A DNA stretch of 64,000 nt from positions 95,911,345-95,975,344 of the forward strand of contig CP136061.1 in the NCBI GenBank assembly GCA_032622095.1, written 5' to 3'. A model generated the notes under the pieces. It searched no databases and was not told the DNA's origin. It saw nothing but the letters and a program-made list of their open reading frames with translations. The stretch is from Siphonodentalium dalli. Lineage: Eukaryota > Mollusca > Scaphopoda > Gadilida > Siphonodentaliidae. The first letter of the stretch is position 1. Every line of letters begins with the position of its first letter. Made by a program: the position numbers and the translations under genes. Positions 1 through 10,069 of the stretch are shown one piece after another.

Positions 1-940
1 TTTAAATACGAGTAAGGTAAATGAAAAATGTAGGGTGACTTATAGTATCTACTTGTAAGTATTTCTCACTAAATTGGGATAACATTCTTTGCATGCCTTT
101 TCGCATTTGCGTAATTTTATTTAAATATACAGAACAAGATTTAATGGTCGCTGCGTGAATTTCCTGAACACTCCGAGGTAAATGTAACAGTATCAGATTG
201 ACGCCTGGGACCATGCTTCGTGATCTGAACATTTCCCGACTAAATATTGGGAGTCTTAACCAGGCAGAGCTCGAAAACTGCTGATGTGTGTCTCGTATGT
301 TGTTCTTTTATTCTGGTGCATAACCGTCTGGTTGTTTCACAGATGTAGACTTCATGAGTGTCAGGTGATTGAAACAGTCCAAGCGATTTGGACAATATAT
401 CTCAAAGTATTATCTTTGTTTCTCCGAGTAATGTATTACAATTGTTATTATGAATTATGTGTTATATTACATATATCAAACCAAATGAAACTGGACAGTT
501 TTATATTCCTTAAATCCTTTCTACATGAACTTGACGAGAGATACCGCGTAGAGAAATATATAGCGCTGAAGAGAGATATCCTCACCACTTCGAGCTGGAA
601 TGATGTGACATATTTCCTGCTCTTTTATGTATTTTGAGGACGAATATCCAGTTTGTGATTTTATTCGTGTTCACTTGTTGATGATTATCGAATTAACGTT
701 AAATAAATTTATGGCACTGAGTGAGGCAATTTTTGTCATATCGGAGGCTATTATTTATATGTATATTTAAAACATATTAAAACAATTCTGGTGATCGTCC
801 ATTCATAAACATATTCTGTGTAATAAAATACATTTGATGTGTCGTTTCCATTTTGAATGTGTTTGCGAGTTGCATGCGAACCCCCCCCCCACATAAACAA
901 CAGCAATGAATTAAACATTGTTATTGGGAATGAAGAGAGT
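1..940. other. no gene seen
   Basis: Short open frames occur here, but none has a recognisable domain, codon pattern or splice context. I see only AT-rich unique DNA and a short C run near 880-891. Confidence 0.5.
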
Positions 941-1216
941 CGGTAGGGTAGGATAGGATAATTTATTTCCAATATTCACATATACATAGAATAATTTATT
1001 TCCAATATTCACATATACATAGGATAATTTATTTATAATATACACATAGAATAATTTATTTCCAATATTCACTTCACATAGGATAGGAAAATTTATTTCC
1101 AATATTCACATATACATAGGATAATTTATTTCCAATATACACATATACATAAGATAACTTATTTCCAATATACACACGTACATAGAATAATTTATTTCCA
1201 ATGTACACATATACAT
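941..1216. repeat. ~34-bp minisatellite
   Basis: About seven degenerate copies of a unit built from ATAATTTATTTCCAATAT followed by CACATATACATAG. Unit edges vary and some copies are shortened. Open frames across it simply translate the repeat. Confidence 0.85.
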
Positions 1217-1535
1217 ACATGCATGCATACATACACACATAGCATATAAAGAACACGACAAACAATTACACATTATGTAGTACATTGAGAGGGGACGGCA
1301 TAGTCCAACAGACTTACATCCCCTTTGTGATGAGAGTAAAACATATTAGATGGTAATAGGGAAAGACGTGTACAGACAAGGTATACATAGATTCGCATTG
1401 TGTAGGCTTCAAAATTGTGTAAAATTTATCGTAAGCGACTGAATGATCATTAATTTTAATTATGGATGTCGAGCAGTATGATATAGATGAGGTTAAGGAT
1501 ATTATTACAGTATAATAACTGTTTTTTAAATGTCT

Positions 1536-1759
1536 TTAATATAATATCTTTAATTTAATATCTTTAATTTAATATCTTTTATTTAATATCTTTAATTTAA
1601 TATCTTTAATATAATATCTTTAATTTAATATCTTTAATTTAATATCGTTAATATAATATCTTTAATATAATATCTTTAATTTAATATCTTTAATTTAATA
1701 TCTTTAATTTAATATCTTTAATTTAATATCTTTAATTTAATATCTTTAATTTAATATCA
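1536..1759. repeat. 14-bp minisatellite
   Basis: Repeated AATTTAATATCTTT, about 15 copies, with occasional ATATAATATC variants. It is entirely low complexity. Confidence 0.9.
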
Positions 1760-2555
1760 TGTTATGTATTGGGGGAAATCAGGGCATCCCTTGTTTTTGC
1801 ACATGACGTACAGGGTTATGAAGCTTTTCGTAATACGTTTTTTTCAGTATGTGTCTACTTTGATGCGATGTCATGGCATCTTGTTCGATAGGGTGTGAAA
1901 TGCATACAATGGCAGTACGTTGTACTTTGAGTAAAGATTATTCGCGATGCTCATCGGATCACCCGAGGCGTGATTTTTCACACTACTTCAAATTATACTG
2001 TCTAATTTTGAACTCACGAACACAATATATTCGTTGCGACAGACATGCCTCTGTTATTTCGCAGAAATGAAACCGCGTTGACACAAAGATTGAAGAGGGA
2101 GATCGTTGTACCGAGTATACAATAAAATCGAAATCCATTAGTTCTGTGTTAGAAGAACCTTCAGACGTGAACTTCGTTATTAACTTATTATAATCTTCGT
2201 GAAACAAAGTATAGGATATACAGGTTGTTGCCTTTCCCAGACAGCCACAGGATTATTTCATTGATGAAAGATCAAACGTGAATGTCTCCCTCACTCTGGC
2301 AAACACGACTGTTTTGATTTACTAAAATCGGTTCATATTTATTTTGCGTTTATTATATTTGACTTCTTTGTACTCTAGTTTGCTCAATCGGATTTCGGTT
2401 ATAGCATAAGTAAACCGTATTTTGTTATTGCAAACAACACAGGCCACTGGTCGACGAGTAGGAACATATTGACCTTACCGAAGCAGCGATATTATTGTGT
2501 ACACAGACTGGGATTGATCCCAGAAGAAACTATATATTGGTGCTATCGTTTGCAC

Positions 2556-2740
2556 TAGCTTCCGTTACCAGAACTGCTGTCCCGCGATACCAATATATAT
2601 ATCTATGTAATCGTTCGAGAAAGAATCGAGCCGTATGTCGTAGATTTAACATCCGTATGATCAAGCCGTTGATAAAATATTGGTGATATTGTTTACACTA
2701 GGTTCCATTACCAGAACTGCTGTTCCGCGATACCAATATC
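2556..2740. repeat. direct duplication of ~40 bp
   Basis: The phrase CCAGAACTGCTGTCCCGCGA with flanking TACCAATAT occurs at about 2568-2598 and again, with one change, at about 2711-2739. The copies are about 140 bp apart in the same orientation. Origin unknown. Confidence 0.7.
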
Positions 2741-2918
2741 GTAATGTATTCTTCACAGACATCAGGATGAATACAGTGTCTGCAGTCTTATGGTAGCTTG
2801 ATGGGCCTTCCGCCAGTTTTTTTCCCACATTATCCCATCCCACCAGCGAATAAGATGGGCAGTTTTCAAGTTTTGAGATAAAGGAAAAGGCATTTTCATA
2901 TCTTTGGCCAATCTTAAC

Positions 2919-3011
2919 CAGAGTTGTCTATCTTGTCACTCTTCACCTCAGAGTTGTCTATCTTGTCACTAATCACCTCAGATTTGTCTAACTTGTCACT
3001 ATTCACCTCAG
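2919..3011. repeat. 30-bp tandem repeat, 3 copies
   Basis: Three head-to-tail copies of CAGAGTTGTCTATCTTGTCA followed by CTNNTCACCT, slightly diverged. Confidence 0.85.
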
Positions 3012-3841
3012 TCACAGCACCGAGTTTAACAAGATTATTGAAAACTGCTACAACACAGACTGATCACATAATACCATAATCGGGTTCAAACCGGTCAACC
3101 AATGATAGATTACTTATTAATTCCCAGACTTGCGTCGGTCAATATTGTCTGCCGGTACCGTAGTATTATTTACACTAATAAAATTAATTTTTGTTTGTTT
3201 GTTTGTATGTCGGGCTATGGGCGACCAAACATGCAGCTGGACATTGGTAGCTGAAAATATGTACACATGGGTCAATTGACCCGGGGAGTGTCACGAGGTA
3301 GGTGACGTAGACGCTAGGTGCATTGAAAGGGCACTACTAATTAATTTAACTAAATAATTAATTATATACCCAAAATGGTTGGAATCTGTCCAGTCGAAAC
3401 TTGATTCATATGGGTAAATTGTAAGGTGTCAACATTTATGTATACTGGTATACCACATAACGCCGTATAAGACACAAATTAAACGCACTTTTAGAAAAAC
3501 CCTAACTAATATCGCAAACTTCCTGTGTGAAGCCAAGTGTATGATGGAACCCCCATCGGTCTTACCCGGTATACATCACAACACTATTTGTATTTCGCAT
3601 CATTGCTGCTGAATTACAGGTACCATCCGGCCATTGACACAAACTCCACACAGATCATGTACCAGGCACTGAGTAATTGAAAACAATCCGAACCCACCAG
3701 ACCATTTCCCGTCTCACCACAGGGTGTGATCCCTTGATAATACCGTATGCAGTCACAACTGTGGTCAATTCACACTACCCTACCCCACCCCATGATATAA
3801 CTAAACACCTAAAAAAAAATTCCCCACACATGCATTTTCAG
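3012..3841. other. no gene seen; possible SINE tail
   Basis: Unique-looking DNA. At about 3189-3208 there is a (GTTT)n run beside TATGTCGGGCTATGGGCGAC. This could be the reversed 3' tail of a SINE, but I cannot find a head. Confidence 0.35.
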
Positions 3842-4098
3842 ATGTATTATGTTACATGTTTCTTAACGGTTTGTCGAAAAAGGTCGGCAAACACATATAT
3901 GTTGCCCTTCAAATGGCCGCATCAACTTTATATAGCAATATCACCAAGGGTGGAACCCGATTTGTTGAGCTAGCTTTGGGCAGAAATATTAGAAGTGGGG
4001 AACATCTAGACCTTAATATTGACCTGTGTCAAGGTTGGGTGTTCATTTTGAAATTCCAATGTGGACCAACACTCCCTCGTCCAGGGTCTCCGGGGTGA
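3842..4098 (+). other. exon-like open frame, unrecognised
   Basis: An open frame runs from a possible AG acceptor (TTTTCAG ending at 3841) to the edge of the palindrome. The translation from the ATG at 3856 is about 80 aa and of balanced composition, with segments such as LALGRNIRSGEHLDLNIDL. That is unlike the low-complexity frames nearby. I recognise no family and see no good donor before the palindrome at 4094. It could be a decayed exon disrupted by the insertion, or a chance frame. Confidence 0.2.
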
Positions 4099-4498
4099 TG
4101 ATACCCACCCCAGTTGGGGTTATTTCAGGAACGATAACTCTATCCGACCTATACTCCCCAGTTGGCCTCAGTCTAGACAGGTTGACCTACATTCTCTGCA
4201 GTACATGGAGTTTGACCTATATTCTCCGCCCACGCGTCGGTCTATTTGTATACCGGTTGGACATGTCCGGACATGACCCGCTGATTATATCCAGATTTCT
4301 CCATATGAATGGTATATTATCTACATGTATATCACGTGATGATCTCGGGGTGGGGGGGGGTAGCTTCAGTCTTGAATATTAAAGGGATACTAGTCTCTCA
4401 CGGGGGATGATTATTAAAGTGACACTCACTATGGATGAATGTTAAAGTAACACATGGCGCACACTGTGGGATAATGTTAAAGTGACACTCGCATTGAA

Positions 4499-4742
4499 AA
4501 CTTCCAAAAAGTTCAAAAAGTTCAAAAAGTTCAAAAAGTTCAAAAAGTTCAAAAAGTTCAAAAAGTTCAAAAAGTTCAAAAATTTCAAAAAGTTCAAAAA
4601 GTTCAAAAATTTCAAAAACTTACAAAATTTAAAATTTTTCCAAAAACTTCAAAAACTTCAAAAAATTTCAAAAACTTCAAAAACTTCACAAATTTCACAA
4701 ATTTCACAAATTTCACAAATTTCAAAAAACTTTAAAAATTAA
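4499..4742. repeat. GTTCAAAAA array, left arm
   Basis: Nine-bp units GTTCAAAAA grade into CTTCAAAAA, TTTCAAAAA and TTTCACAAA. The mirrored array in the right arm is about two units shorter, so the length has changed since the arms were made identical. Confidence 0.9.
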
Positions 4743-4768
4743 ACAAAATTCAGGATTTAGTCATAAAT

Positions 4769-4862
4769 GTGACCCGCTATATCAAATCCAGTCGGAAGTC
4801 GGGATTTTTTTTATCCTGTGCCAATGCATTCTCTTATATATGCGAGTCGACCAGCCACCGCC
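4769..4862 (-). repeat. half GTGACCCG MITE in left arm
   Basis: Starts GTGACCCGCTATATCAAATC and runs through GTGCCAATGCATTCTC to the hairpin midpoint GAGTCGACC. There a (GCC)n block replaces the second hairpin arm. This is the terminal half of the element family seen whole at 53790-54248. Confidence 0.8.
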
Positions 4863-5072
4863 GCCGGCGGCGGCGGCGGCGGCAACTACATAATCCTATG
4901 GCATGCAAAGAAATTGGCGGCGGCGCTGCCGCCGGTTCAGGATTTAGTCAAAAATATGGCTTGTTTCCATTCATCGGAAAGCTATGGGGGTACGGTGGTG
5001 AGCGCCACTGAAAAAAGCAAGTGAGCGAGGGAAAAAAGAGAAAAATAACATGACAAGTAGTACATAGTACAA

Positions 5073-5078
5073 TTTATT
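5073..5078 (-). terminator. AATAAA poly(A) signal, left gene
   Basis: An AATAAA hexamer on the minus strand lies 7 bp beyond the stop codon of the 574-aa gene. It is a plausible polyadenylation signal; no transcript evidence is available. Confidence 0.4.
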
Positions 5079-5085
5079 ATATTAA

Positions 5086-6810
5086 CTATTCACAGTCACT
5101 TTCGTCCGAATTGTCATCACTTTCGTCAGATGTGTCATTTGTTTCGTCCATGAACTTTTCTAGCAATGGTCTGTACTTTAATATTGACATTTTCACTGCA
5201 TCACGATCTTCAAAACCATTCTTCATATATTTCTCCACTTTATCCATGACACTGTTGTGCAGCGTACCATTGCGCAGCCACATATTCTTTATTATTTTCC
5301 AAGCATAAACATTCATAAATAGCCTCATGCCTTCAGTTTTAAGATCTGTACTTTTAAGGTCCTTGTCAGCTTGTACTTTTGCCTCTTTTTCTGTCGAGCC
5401 ATTTTCCATATACGTTTCCACGTTATCACTCCATGCTTCTTGTGCTTTATCTCTACTCTCATCACACAAACTTTTGAAGTATTCATCTTCATTCGATTTA
5501 ATTTTCTTATTCTGACTATCATCCGTGTCCTCAGTTAATTTTCGTTTTAACTTATTTTCTTGACACCAGTTTTTTACGTGTCTCTGGACATCATGCTGAT
5601 CTTCGAACAAAAGCCCACAGTCATTGCAAGGGTACGACATGTCTTCTCGAATGCCTATGTTGTTATGGTTTTCTTTATTAATTTCATTGATCTCACCAGG
5701 TGTCCTTATGTCCTTAGTATAGCCATTATGTTGACCCTGGGGCACACTATAATTATATGTCATGCACTCCCGTTGACCAGGGAGATCTCTGTCATCATAT
5801 TTCATCTTATTCCGTTGATCCGGGCTATTGTTGTCATCACATTTCACCACATTCTGTTCATCTGGGTGCTCGCTGTCCTTATGGAGATTATATTTCATGC
5901 CATTCCATTCACCCATATGTTGGTTCGTGTCCTCTTTTAGCACATTCTGTCGCAGCCGTAATGTGTCCGGGGTTGCGGCTTTTAAATCCACCAGTAGGTA
6001 ACCGTACGGTTCACTCGTCGCTTCCGAAAACTCTCGCATCATACGTTGAGGGCATTCAGGATACATCTGTCTTGATAATGTTGAAATTAAACCCTTGTCA
6101 ATTGGATTATTGAACAATACCAAATATTGACAATTTCGTCGTTGCGTCGGATCCTTGTTGTAGTAGAAATTCTGGTTCAAACTTATCAAAGATAAGTTCA
6201 AATGGTGACTTCCTTCGGAATGTAAATCATTAACTCTCTGGTCTTTTGATGAAGTTTGCATCAAGTCATCGAGTACAACTAGATTTTTATACTGGGGGTT
6301 GATAAGAGAATCCAAGTTTGCTGGTATTCCCCGTATAAAGTTGACCTGAGGGGTGACGGTATACTTTATGTCATCATATAGGGGCTGCCAATATTTATAA
6401 AACCATATTATTCTGTCAGGTGCGGGTGATATTTTTGAGGCAGACTTTTGTAGCAAGGTTTTCACGAAGTACGTCTTCCCACTAGATGTCGGTCCACTTA
6501 CACATGCCGTGAATGGATGCTTGAAAATAAAATCTTCTTGGACATTGGCCATTGAATCATCAAAGCAGGATGTTATGTCGCTTTGTTGCTGTTTCCCCTG
6601 CTGGTGTTGTAGTATCTGGTGTTGCTGTAATGGCGGTTGTTGTGGCTGATGATGCTGCTGCCTGTTGCTGCTGCTGCTGTTTGTTGCTGCTGCTTGGTGG
6701 TGCTGCTGTGGGTGTCGGTTAACAAACTCAGTGTGCTTAGATTGTACATGTCTTATCAAATCATGGTTCCGCACATACTCACTAGAGCAAATTGAACACT
6801 GGTGCTTCAT
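5086..6810 (-). CDS. A32-like packaging ATPase with two zinc fingers
   Basis: An intact single-exon frame of 574 aa. Domains in order: C2H2 finger (C5, C8, H21, H26); Q/H-rich linker about 34-77; P-loop ATPase about 85-290 with Walker A GPTSSGKT (106-113), Walker B LVVLDD (177-182) and the downstream SHHLNLSLISLNQN segment (201-214) typical of A32-like packaging ATPases; charged linker 291-390 with short repeats; C2HC finger (C395, C398, H411, C416); lysine/glutamate-rich helical region; acidic Ser/Asp/Glu tail from 557. In Polintons, adintoviruses and large DNA viruses this ATPase class drives DNA into capsids. The fingers and long tail are unusual, since such ATPases are commonly far shorter. 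The family call is firm; any role in this element is inference. It lies downstream of the 73-aa ORF and is transcribed away from the palindrome centre. Confidence 0.8.
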   Translation of the reverse strand: MKHQCSICSSEYVRNHDLIRHVQSKHTEFVNRHPQQHHQAAATNSSSSNRQQHHQPQQPPLQQHQILQHQQGKQQQSDITSCFDDSMANVQEDFIFKHPFTACVSGPTSSGKTYFVKTLLQKSASKISPAPDRIIWFYKYWQPLYDDIKYTVTPQVNFIRGIPANLDSLINPQYKNLVVLDDLMQTSSKDQRVNDLHSEGSHHLNLSLISLNQNFYYNKDPTQRRNCQYLVLFNNPIDKGLISTLSRQMYPECPQRMMREFSEATSEPYGYLLVDLKAATPDTLRLRQNVLKEDTNQHMGEWNGMKYNLHKDSEHPDEQNVVKCDDNNSPDQRNKMKYDDRDLPGQRECMTYNYSVPQGQHNGYTKDIRTPGEINEINKENHNNIGIREDMSYPCNDCGLLFEDQHDVQRHVKNWCQENKLKRKLTEDTDDSQNKKIKSNEDEYFKSLCDESRDKAQEAWSDNVETYMENGSTEKEAKVQADKDLKSTDLKTEGMRLFMNVYAWKIIKNMWLRNGTLHNSVMDKVEKYMKNGFEDRDAVKMSILKYRPLLEKFMDETNDTSDESDDNSDESDCE

Positions 6811-6874
6811 TTATACTTGACTAAAATATCTCGGGGGTATATGGCTTTCCTTTATACAAATGTTCCTTATAACC

Positions 6875-6970
6875 TCAAATCTGTCCTGTATTAACGGCGG
6901 CGGCGTTTGCCGACGGCGTTTTTTCCACCGGCCTTTCAATAGCCTTCGAAAATTTAGGTAAATTACTCAT
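6875..6970 (-). CDS. 31-aa ORF overlapping the 73-aa ORF
   Basis: Begins at the ATG of an ATGA overlap with the stop codon of the 73-aa ORF and ends before the 574-aa gene. It is Pro/Ala/Lys-containing with no recognised motif. The identical ORF occurs in the right arm. The overlap could allow termination-reinitiation or be chance. Confidence 0.3.
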   Translation of the reverse strand: MSNLPKFSKAIERPVEKTPSANAAAVNTGQI

Positions 6971-7188
6971 TTTAGTTCAGTGAATATGTCGTTTGGAGTT
7001 TTCTTTTTAACTTTTCCAATGTTTGTCTTCTTCGCTCTTCCTCCTTTTATCTCTTTAACTTTTATCTTCTTAGATCCGGGTTTCCTTATAAGTTTTTCAG
7101 GTTTCACTTCAGTCTTGGGTAGGTACTTCGAGTCATCGTAGGGTACATATTTTTTAAGATCAAAGTCATAATAGTGCGGAGTCCCCAT
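6967..7188 (-). CDS. small basic protein, 73 aa
   Basis: Starts in the context CCGGAATGG and encodes a strongly basic protein. The N-terminus is aromatic (HYYDFDLKKYVPYDD), followed by a Lys/Arg/Gly-rich middle and an NDIFTELK end. There is no signal peptide or membrane segment. I do not recognise it. By composition it could bind DNA, as small core-like proteins of DNA viruses do, but that is only a compositional analogy. It lies between a TATA-like site and the ATPase gene, and the copy at 7954-8175 is identical in translation. Confidence 0.55.
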   Translation of the reverse strand: MGTPHYYDFDLKKYVPYDDSKYLPKTEVKPEKLIRKPGSKKIKVKEIKGGRAKKTNIGKVKKKTPNDIFTELK

Positions 7189-7224
7189 TCCGGCTAAAGT
7201 TCAAAGTGTACTCTGAAGTAGTAA

Positions 7225-7234
7225 TTTTTATATA
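7225..7234 (-). promoter_or_regulatory. TATA-like site, left arm
   Basis: TATATAAAAA on the minus strand, about 37 bp upstream of the 73-aa ORF start. The position suits a core promoter with a very short leader. Confidence 0.4.
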
Positions 7235-7302
7235 CGCCAAAATACCATCCAAGACGTATACCCTTATAAACTTCGGGCCAGTCCTAGTAACGCGCACGTC
7301 AA

Positions 7303-7334
<32 letters not shown>

Positions 7335-7361
7335 TCTGTTGTTGTTGTAGTTGTTGTTGTT
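7303..7361. repeat. (GCC)n/(GTT)n inner edge, left
   Basis: A run of GCC/GGC triplets followed by GTT triplets forms the inner boundary of the left arm. The right arm has more GCC units. Confidence 0.9.
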
Positions 7362-7772
7362 CACATGTTCGAACTTCCTGCATTATATACAAGGACGACA
7401 GGGACGTGGCGACAGGGGGCTGGGATGTCTGCCCCCACCCTCAACTTTGATAGCAATAAGTTCAAAATGTCATGCCCGACACATTAGTTGGAATTTTACA
7501 CCACATGTAGGTTGAACTTGTTTCATTTTCTGATTTTCCAACATGTTATTAGTGTGAAATTTGTAGTTTTTAGACCAATAATAGTCTGAAATGATGTCCA
7601 TCCGTCTGTCGGAAATTTAGATTAGACATTTCAAACTGTTCGAACGTTTGAGGTACCAACTTTCCAACCTAAGGGAGGAGGTGCAAATATGGTATTTGGT
7701 ATCGGAGTTTGGTCTGGTTGAAGGAGGGGGTGGTGCAATTGGAAATCACTCATAATTGCAATGACATTTGTA
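7362..7772. other. unique spacer between palindrome arms
   Basis: About 411 bp with no inverted symmetry with itself and no ORF of note. It contains GTTCGAAC-type words near both sides (about 7368 and 7638). It could be host DNA between two opposed insertions or the loop of one foldback element. Confidence 0.6.
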
Positions 7773-7798
7773 TCAACAACAACAACTACAACAACAGA

Positions 7799-7838
<40 letters not shown>
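7773..7838. repeat. (AAC)n/(GCC)n inner edge, right
   Basis: Mirror of the left inner edge: AAC triplets, then about a dozen GCC triplets. Confidence 0.9.
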
Positions 7839-7839
<1 letters not shown>

Positions 7840-7907
7840 TTGACGTGCGCGTTACTAGGACTGGCCCGAAGTTTATAAGGGTATACGTCTTGGATGGTAT
7901 TTTGGCG

Positions 7908-7917
7908 TATATAAAAA
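7908..7917 (+). promoter_or_regulatory. TATA-like site, right arm
   Basis: TATATAAAAA, about 37 bp upstream of the 73-aa ORF at 7954; mirror of the left-arm site. Confidence 0.4.
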
Positions 7918-7953
7918 TTACTACTTCAGAGTACACTTTGAACTTTAGCCGGA

Positions 7954-8175
7954 ATGGGGACTCCGCACTATTATGACTTTGATCTTAAAAAATATGTACC
8001 CTACGATGACTCGAAGTACCTACCCAAGACTGAAGTGAAACCTGAAAAACTTATAAGGAAACCCGGATCTAAGAAGATAAAAGTTAAAGAGATAAAAGGA
8101 GGAAGAGCGAAGAAGACAAACATTGGAAAAGTTAAAAAGAAAACTCCAAACGACATATTCACTGAACTAAAATGA
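7954..8175 (+). CDS. small basic protein, 73 aa (right copy)
   Basis: Same translation as the left-arm copy. It is basic, has no signal peptide and belongs to no recognised family. Its stop codon overlaps the ATG of the 31-aa ORF as ATGA. Confidence 0.55.
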   Translation: MGTPHYYDFDLKKYVPYDDSKYLPKTEVKPEKLIRKPGSKKIKVKEIKGGRAKKTNIGKVKKKTPNDIFTELK

Positions 8176-8267
8176 GTAATTTACCTAAATTTTCGAAGGC
8201 TATTGAAAGGCCGGTGGAAAAAACGCCGTCGGCAAACGCCGCCGCCGTTAATACAGGACAGATTTGA
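8172..8267 (+). CDS. 31-aa ORF (right copy)
   Basis: Overlaps the preceding ORF by ATGA and stops 64 bp before the large gene. The part covering the GCC run encodes Ala residues. No homology is recognised. Confidence 0.3.
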   Translation: MSNLPKFSKAIERPVEKTPSANAAAVNTGQI

Positions 8268-8331
8268 GGTTATAAGGAACATTTGTATAAAGGAAAGCCA
8301 TATACCCCCGAGATATTTTAGTCAAGTATAA

Positions 8332-10056
8332 ATGAAGCACCAGTGTTCAATTTGCTCTAGTGAGTATGTGCGGAACCATGATTTGATAAGACATGTACAA
8401 TCTAAGCACACTGAGTTTGTTAACCGACACCCACAGCAGCACCACCAAGCAGCAGCAACAAACAGCAGCAGCAGCAACAGGCAGCAGCATCATCAGCCAC
8501 AACAACCGCCATTACAGCAACACCAGATACTACAACACCAGCAGGGGAAACAGCAACAAAGCGACATAACATCCTGCTTTGATGATTCAATGGCCAATGT
8601 CCAAGAAGATTTTATTTTCAAGCATCCATTCACGGCATGTGTAAGTGGACCGACATCTAGTGGGAAGACGTACTTCGTGAAAACCTTGCTACAAAAGTCT
8701 GCCTCAAAAATATCACCCGCACCTGACAGAATAATATGGTTTTATAAATATTGGCAGCCCCTATATGATGACATAAAGTATACCGTCACCCCTCAGGTCA
8801 ACTTTATACGGGGAATACCAGCAAACTTGGATTCTCTTATCAACCCCCAGTATAAAAATCTAGTTGTACTCGATGACTTGATGCAAACTTCATCAAAAGA
8901 CCAGAGAGTTAATGATTTACATTCCGAAGGAAGTCACCATTTGAACTTATCTTTGATAAGTTTGAACCAGAATTTCTACTACAACAAGGATCCGACGCAA
9001 CGACGAAATTGTCAATATTTGGTATTGTTCAATAATCCAATTGACAAGGGTTTAATTTCAACATTATCAAGACAGATGTATCCTGAATGACCTCAACGTA
9101 TGATGCGAGAGTTTTCGGAAGCGACTAGTGAACCGTACGGTTACCTACTGGTGGATTTAAAAGCCGCAACCCCGGACACATTACGGCTGCGACAGAATGT
9201 GCTAAAAGAGGACACGAACCAACATATGGGTGAATGGAATGGCATGAAATATAATCTCCATAAGGACAGCGAGCACCCAGATGAACAGAATGTGGTGAAA
9301 TGTGATGACAACAATAGCCCGGATCAACGGAATGAGATGAAATATGATGACAGAGATCTCCCTGGTCAACGGGAGTGCATGACATATAATTATAGTGTGC
9401 CCCAGGGTCAACATAATGGCTATACTAAGGACATAAGGACACCTGGTGAGATCAATGAAATTAATAAAGAAAACCATAACAACATAGGCATTCGAGAAGA
9501 CATGTCGTACCCTTGCAATGACTGTGGGCTTTTGTTCGAAGATCAGCATGATGTCCAGAGACACGTAAAAAACTGGTGTCAAGAAAATAAGTTAAAACGA
9601 AAATTAACTGAGGACACGGATGATAGTCAGAATAAGAAAATTAAATCGAATGAAGATGAATACTTCAAAAGTTTGTGTGATGAGAGTAGAGATAAAGCAC
9701 AAGAAGCATGGAGTGATAACGTGGAAACGTATATGGAAAATGGCTCGACAGAAAAAGAGGCAAAAGTACAAGCTGACAAGGACCTTAAAAGTACAGATCT
9801 TAAAACTGAAGGCATGAGGCTATTTATGAATGTTTATGCTTGGAAAATAATAAAGAATATGTGGCTGCGCAATGGTACGCTGCACAACAGTGTCATGGAT
9901 AAAGTGGAGAAATATATGAAGAATGGTTTTGAAGATCGTGATGCAGTGAAAATGTCAATATTAAAGTACAGACCATTGCTAGAAAAGTTCATGGACGAAA
10001 CAAATGACACATCTGACGAAAGTGATGACAATTCGGACGAAAGTGACTGTGAATAG
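8332..10056 (+). pseudogene. A32-like ATPase gene, interrupted by one stop
   Basis: Same frame and domain order as the left copy, but codon 253 (9088-9090) is TGA where the left copy has a Cys codon. This separates the ATPase core from the C-terminal half. A downstream in-frame ATG at 9100 leaves an open 318-aa remainder. The first part (252 aa) still contains the N-terminal finger, Walker A and Walker B. One further difference is residue 335, Lys on the left and Glu on the right. A single lesion indicates recent inactivation, a sequencing error, or stop readthrough. Confidence 0.8.
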
Positions 10057-10063
10057 TTAATAT

Positions 10064-10069
10064 AATAAA
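10064..10069 (+). terminator. AATAAA poly(A) signal, right gene
   Basis: AATAAA 7 bp past the stop codon; mirror of the left-arm hexamer. Confidence 0.4.

Larger units (their letters stand above)
4094..7361 (-). mobile_element. left arm of A32-gene palindrome
   Basis: This 3.27 kb arm is the near-perfect inverse of 7773-11032. The outer end begins GGTGATGATACCCACCCC; the inner end is (GCC)n then (GTT)n. Read outward from the centre it holds a (GTT)n/(GCC)n block, a TATA-like site, a 73-aa ORF, a 31-aa ORF, a 574-aa A32-like ATPase gene, an AATAAA signal, a fragment of the GTGACCCG MITE with a half hairpin, a 9-bp tandem array, and repeated GTCACTTTAACATT-like phrases. I find no target-site duplication at either end. 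An A32 gene suggests Polinton/adintovirus ancestry, but no other gene of those elements is present. Confidence 0.85.

Noticed and set aside
953-1760. Possible CRISPR-like array because of regular repeats
   Set aside because: Contiguous minisatellites without unique spacers, in a eukaryotic genome.
3856-4382. Protein joining the exon-like frame to frames inside the palindrome
   Set aside because: The palindrome edge at 4094 interrupts it and the inner frames translate inverted-repeat DNA.
4482-4742. Lys/Phe repeat protein (86 codons)
   Set aside because: Translation of the 9-bp GTTCAAAAA array; the mirrored copy differs by two units.
5111-6113. Plus-strand frames opposite the 574-aa gene
   Set aside because: Antisense shadows of the A32-like gene, mirrored in the right arm.
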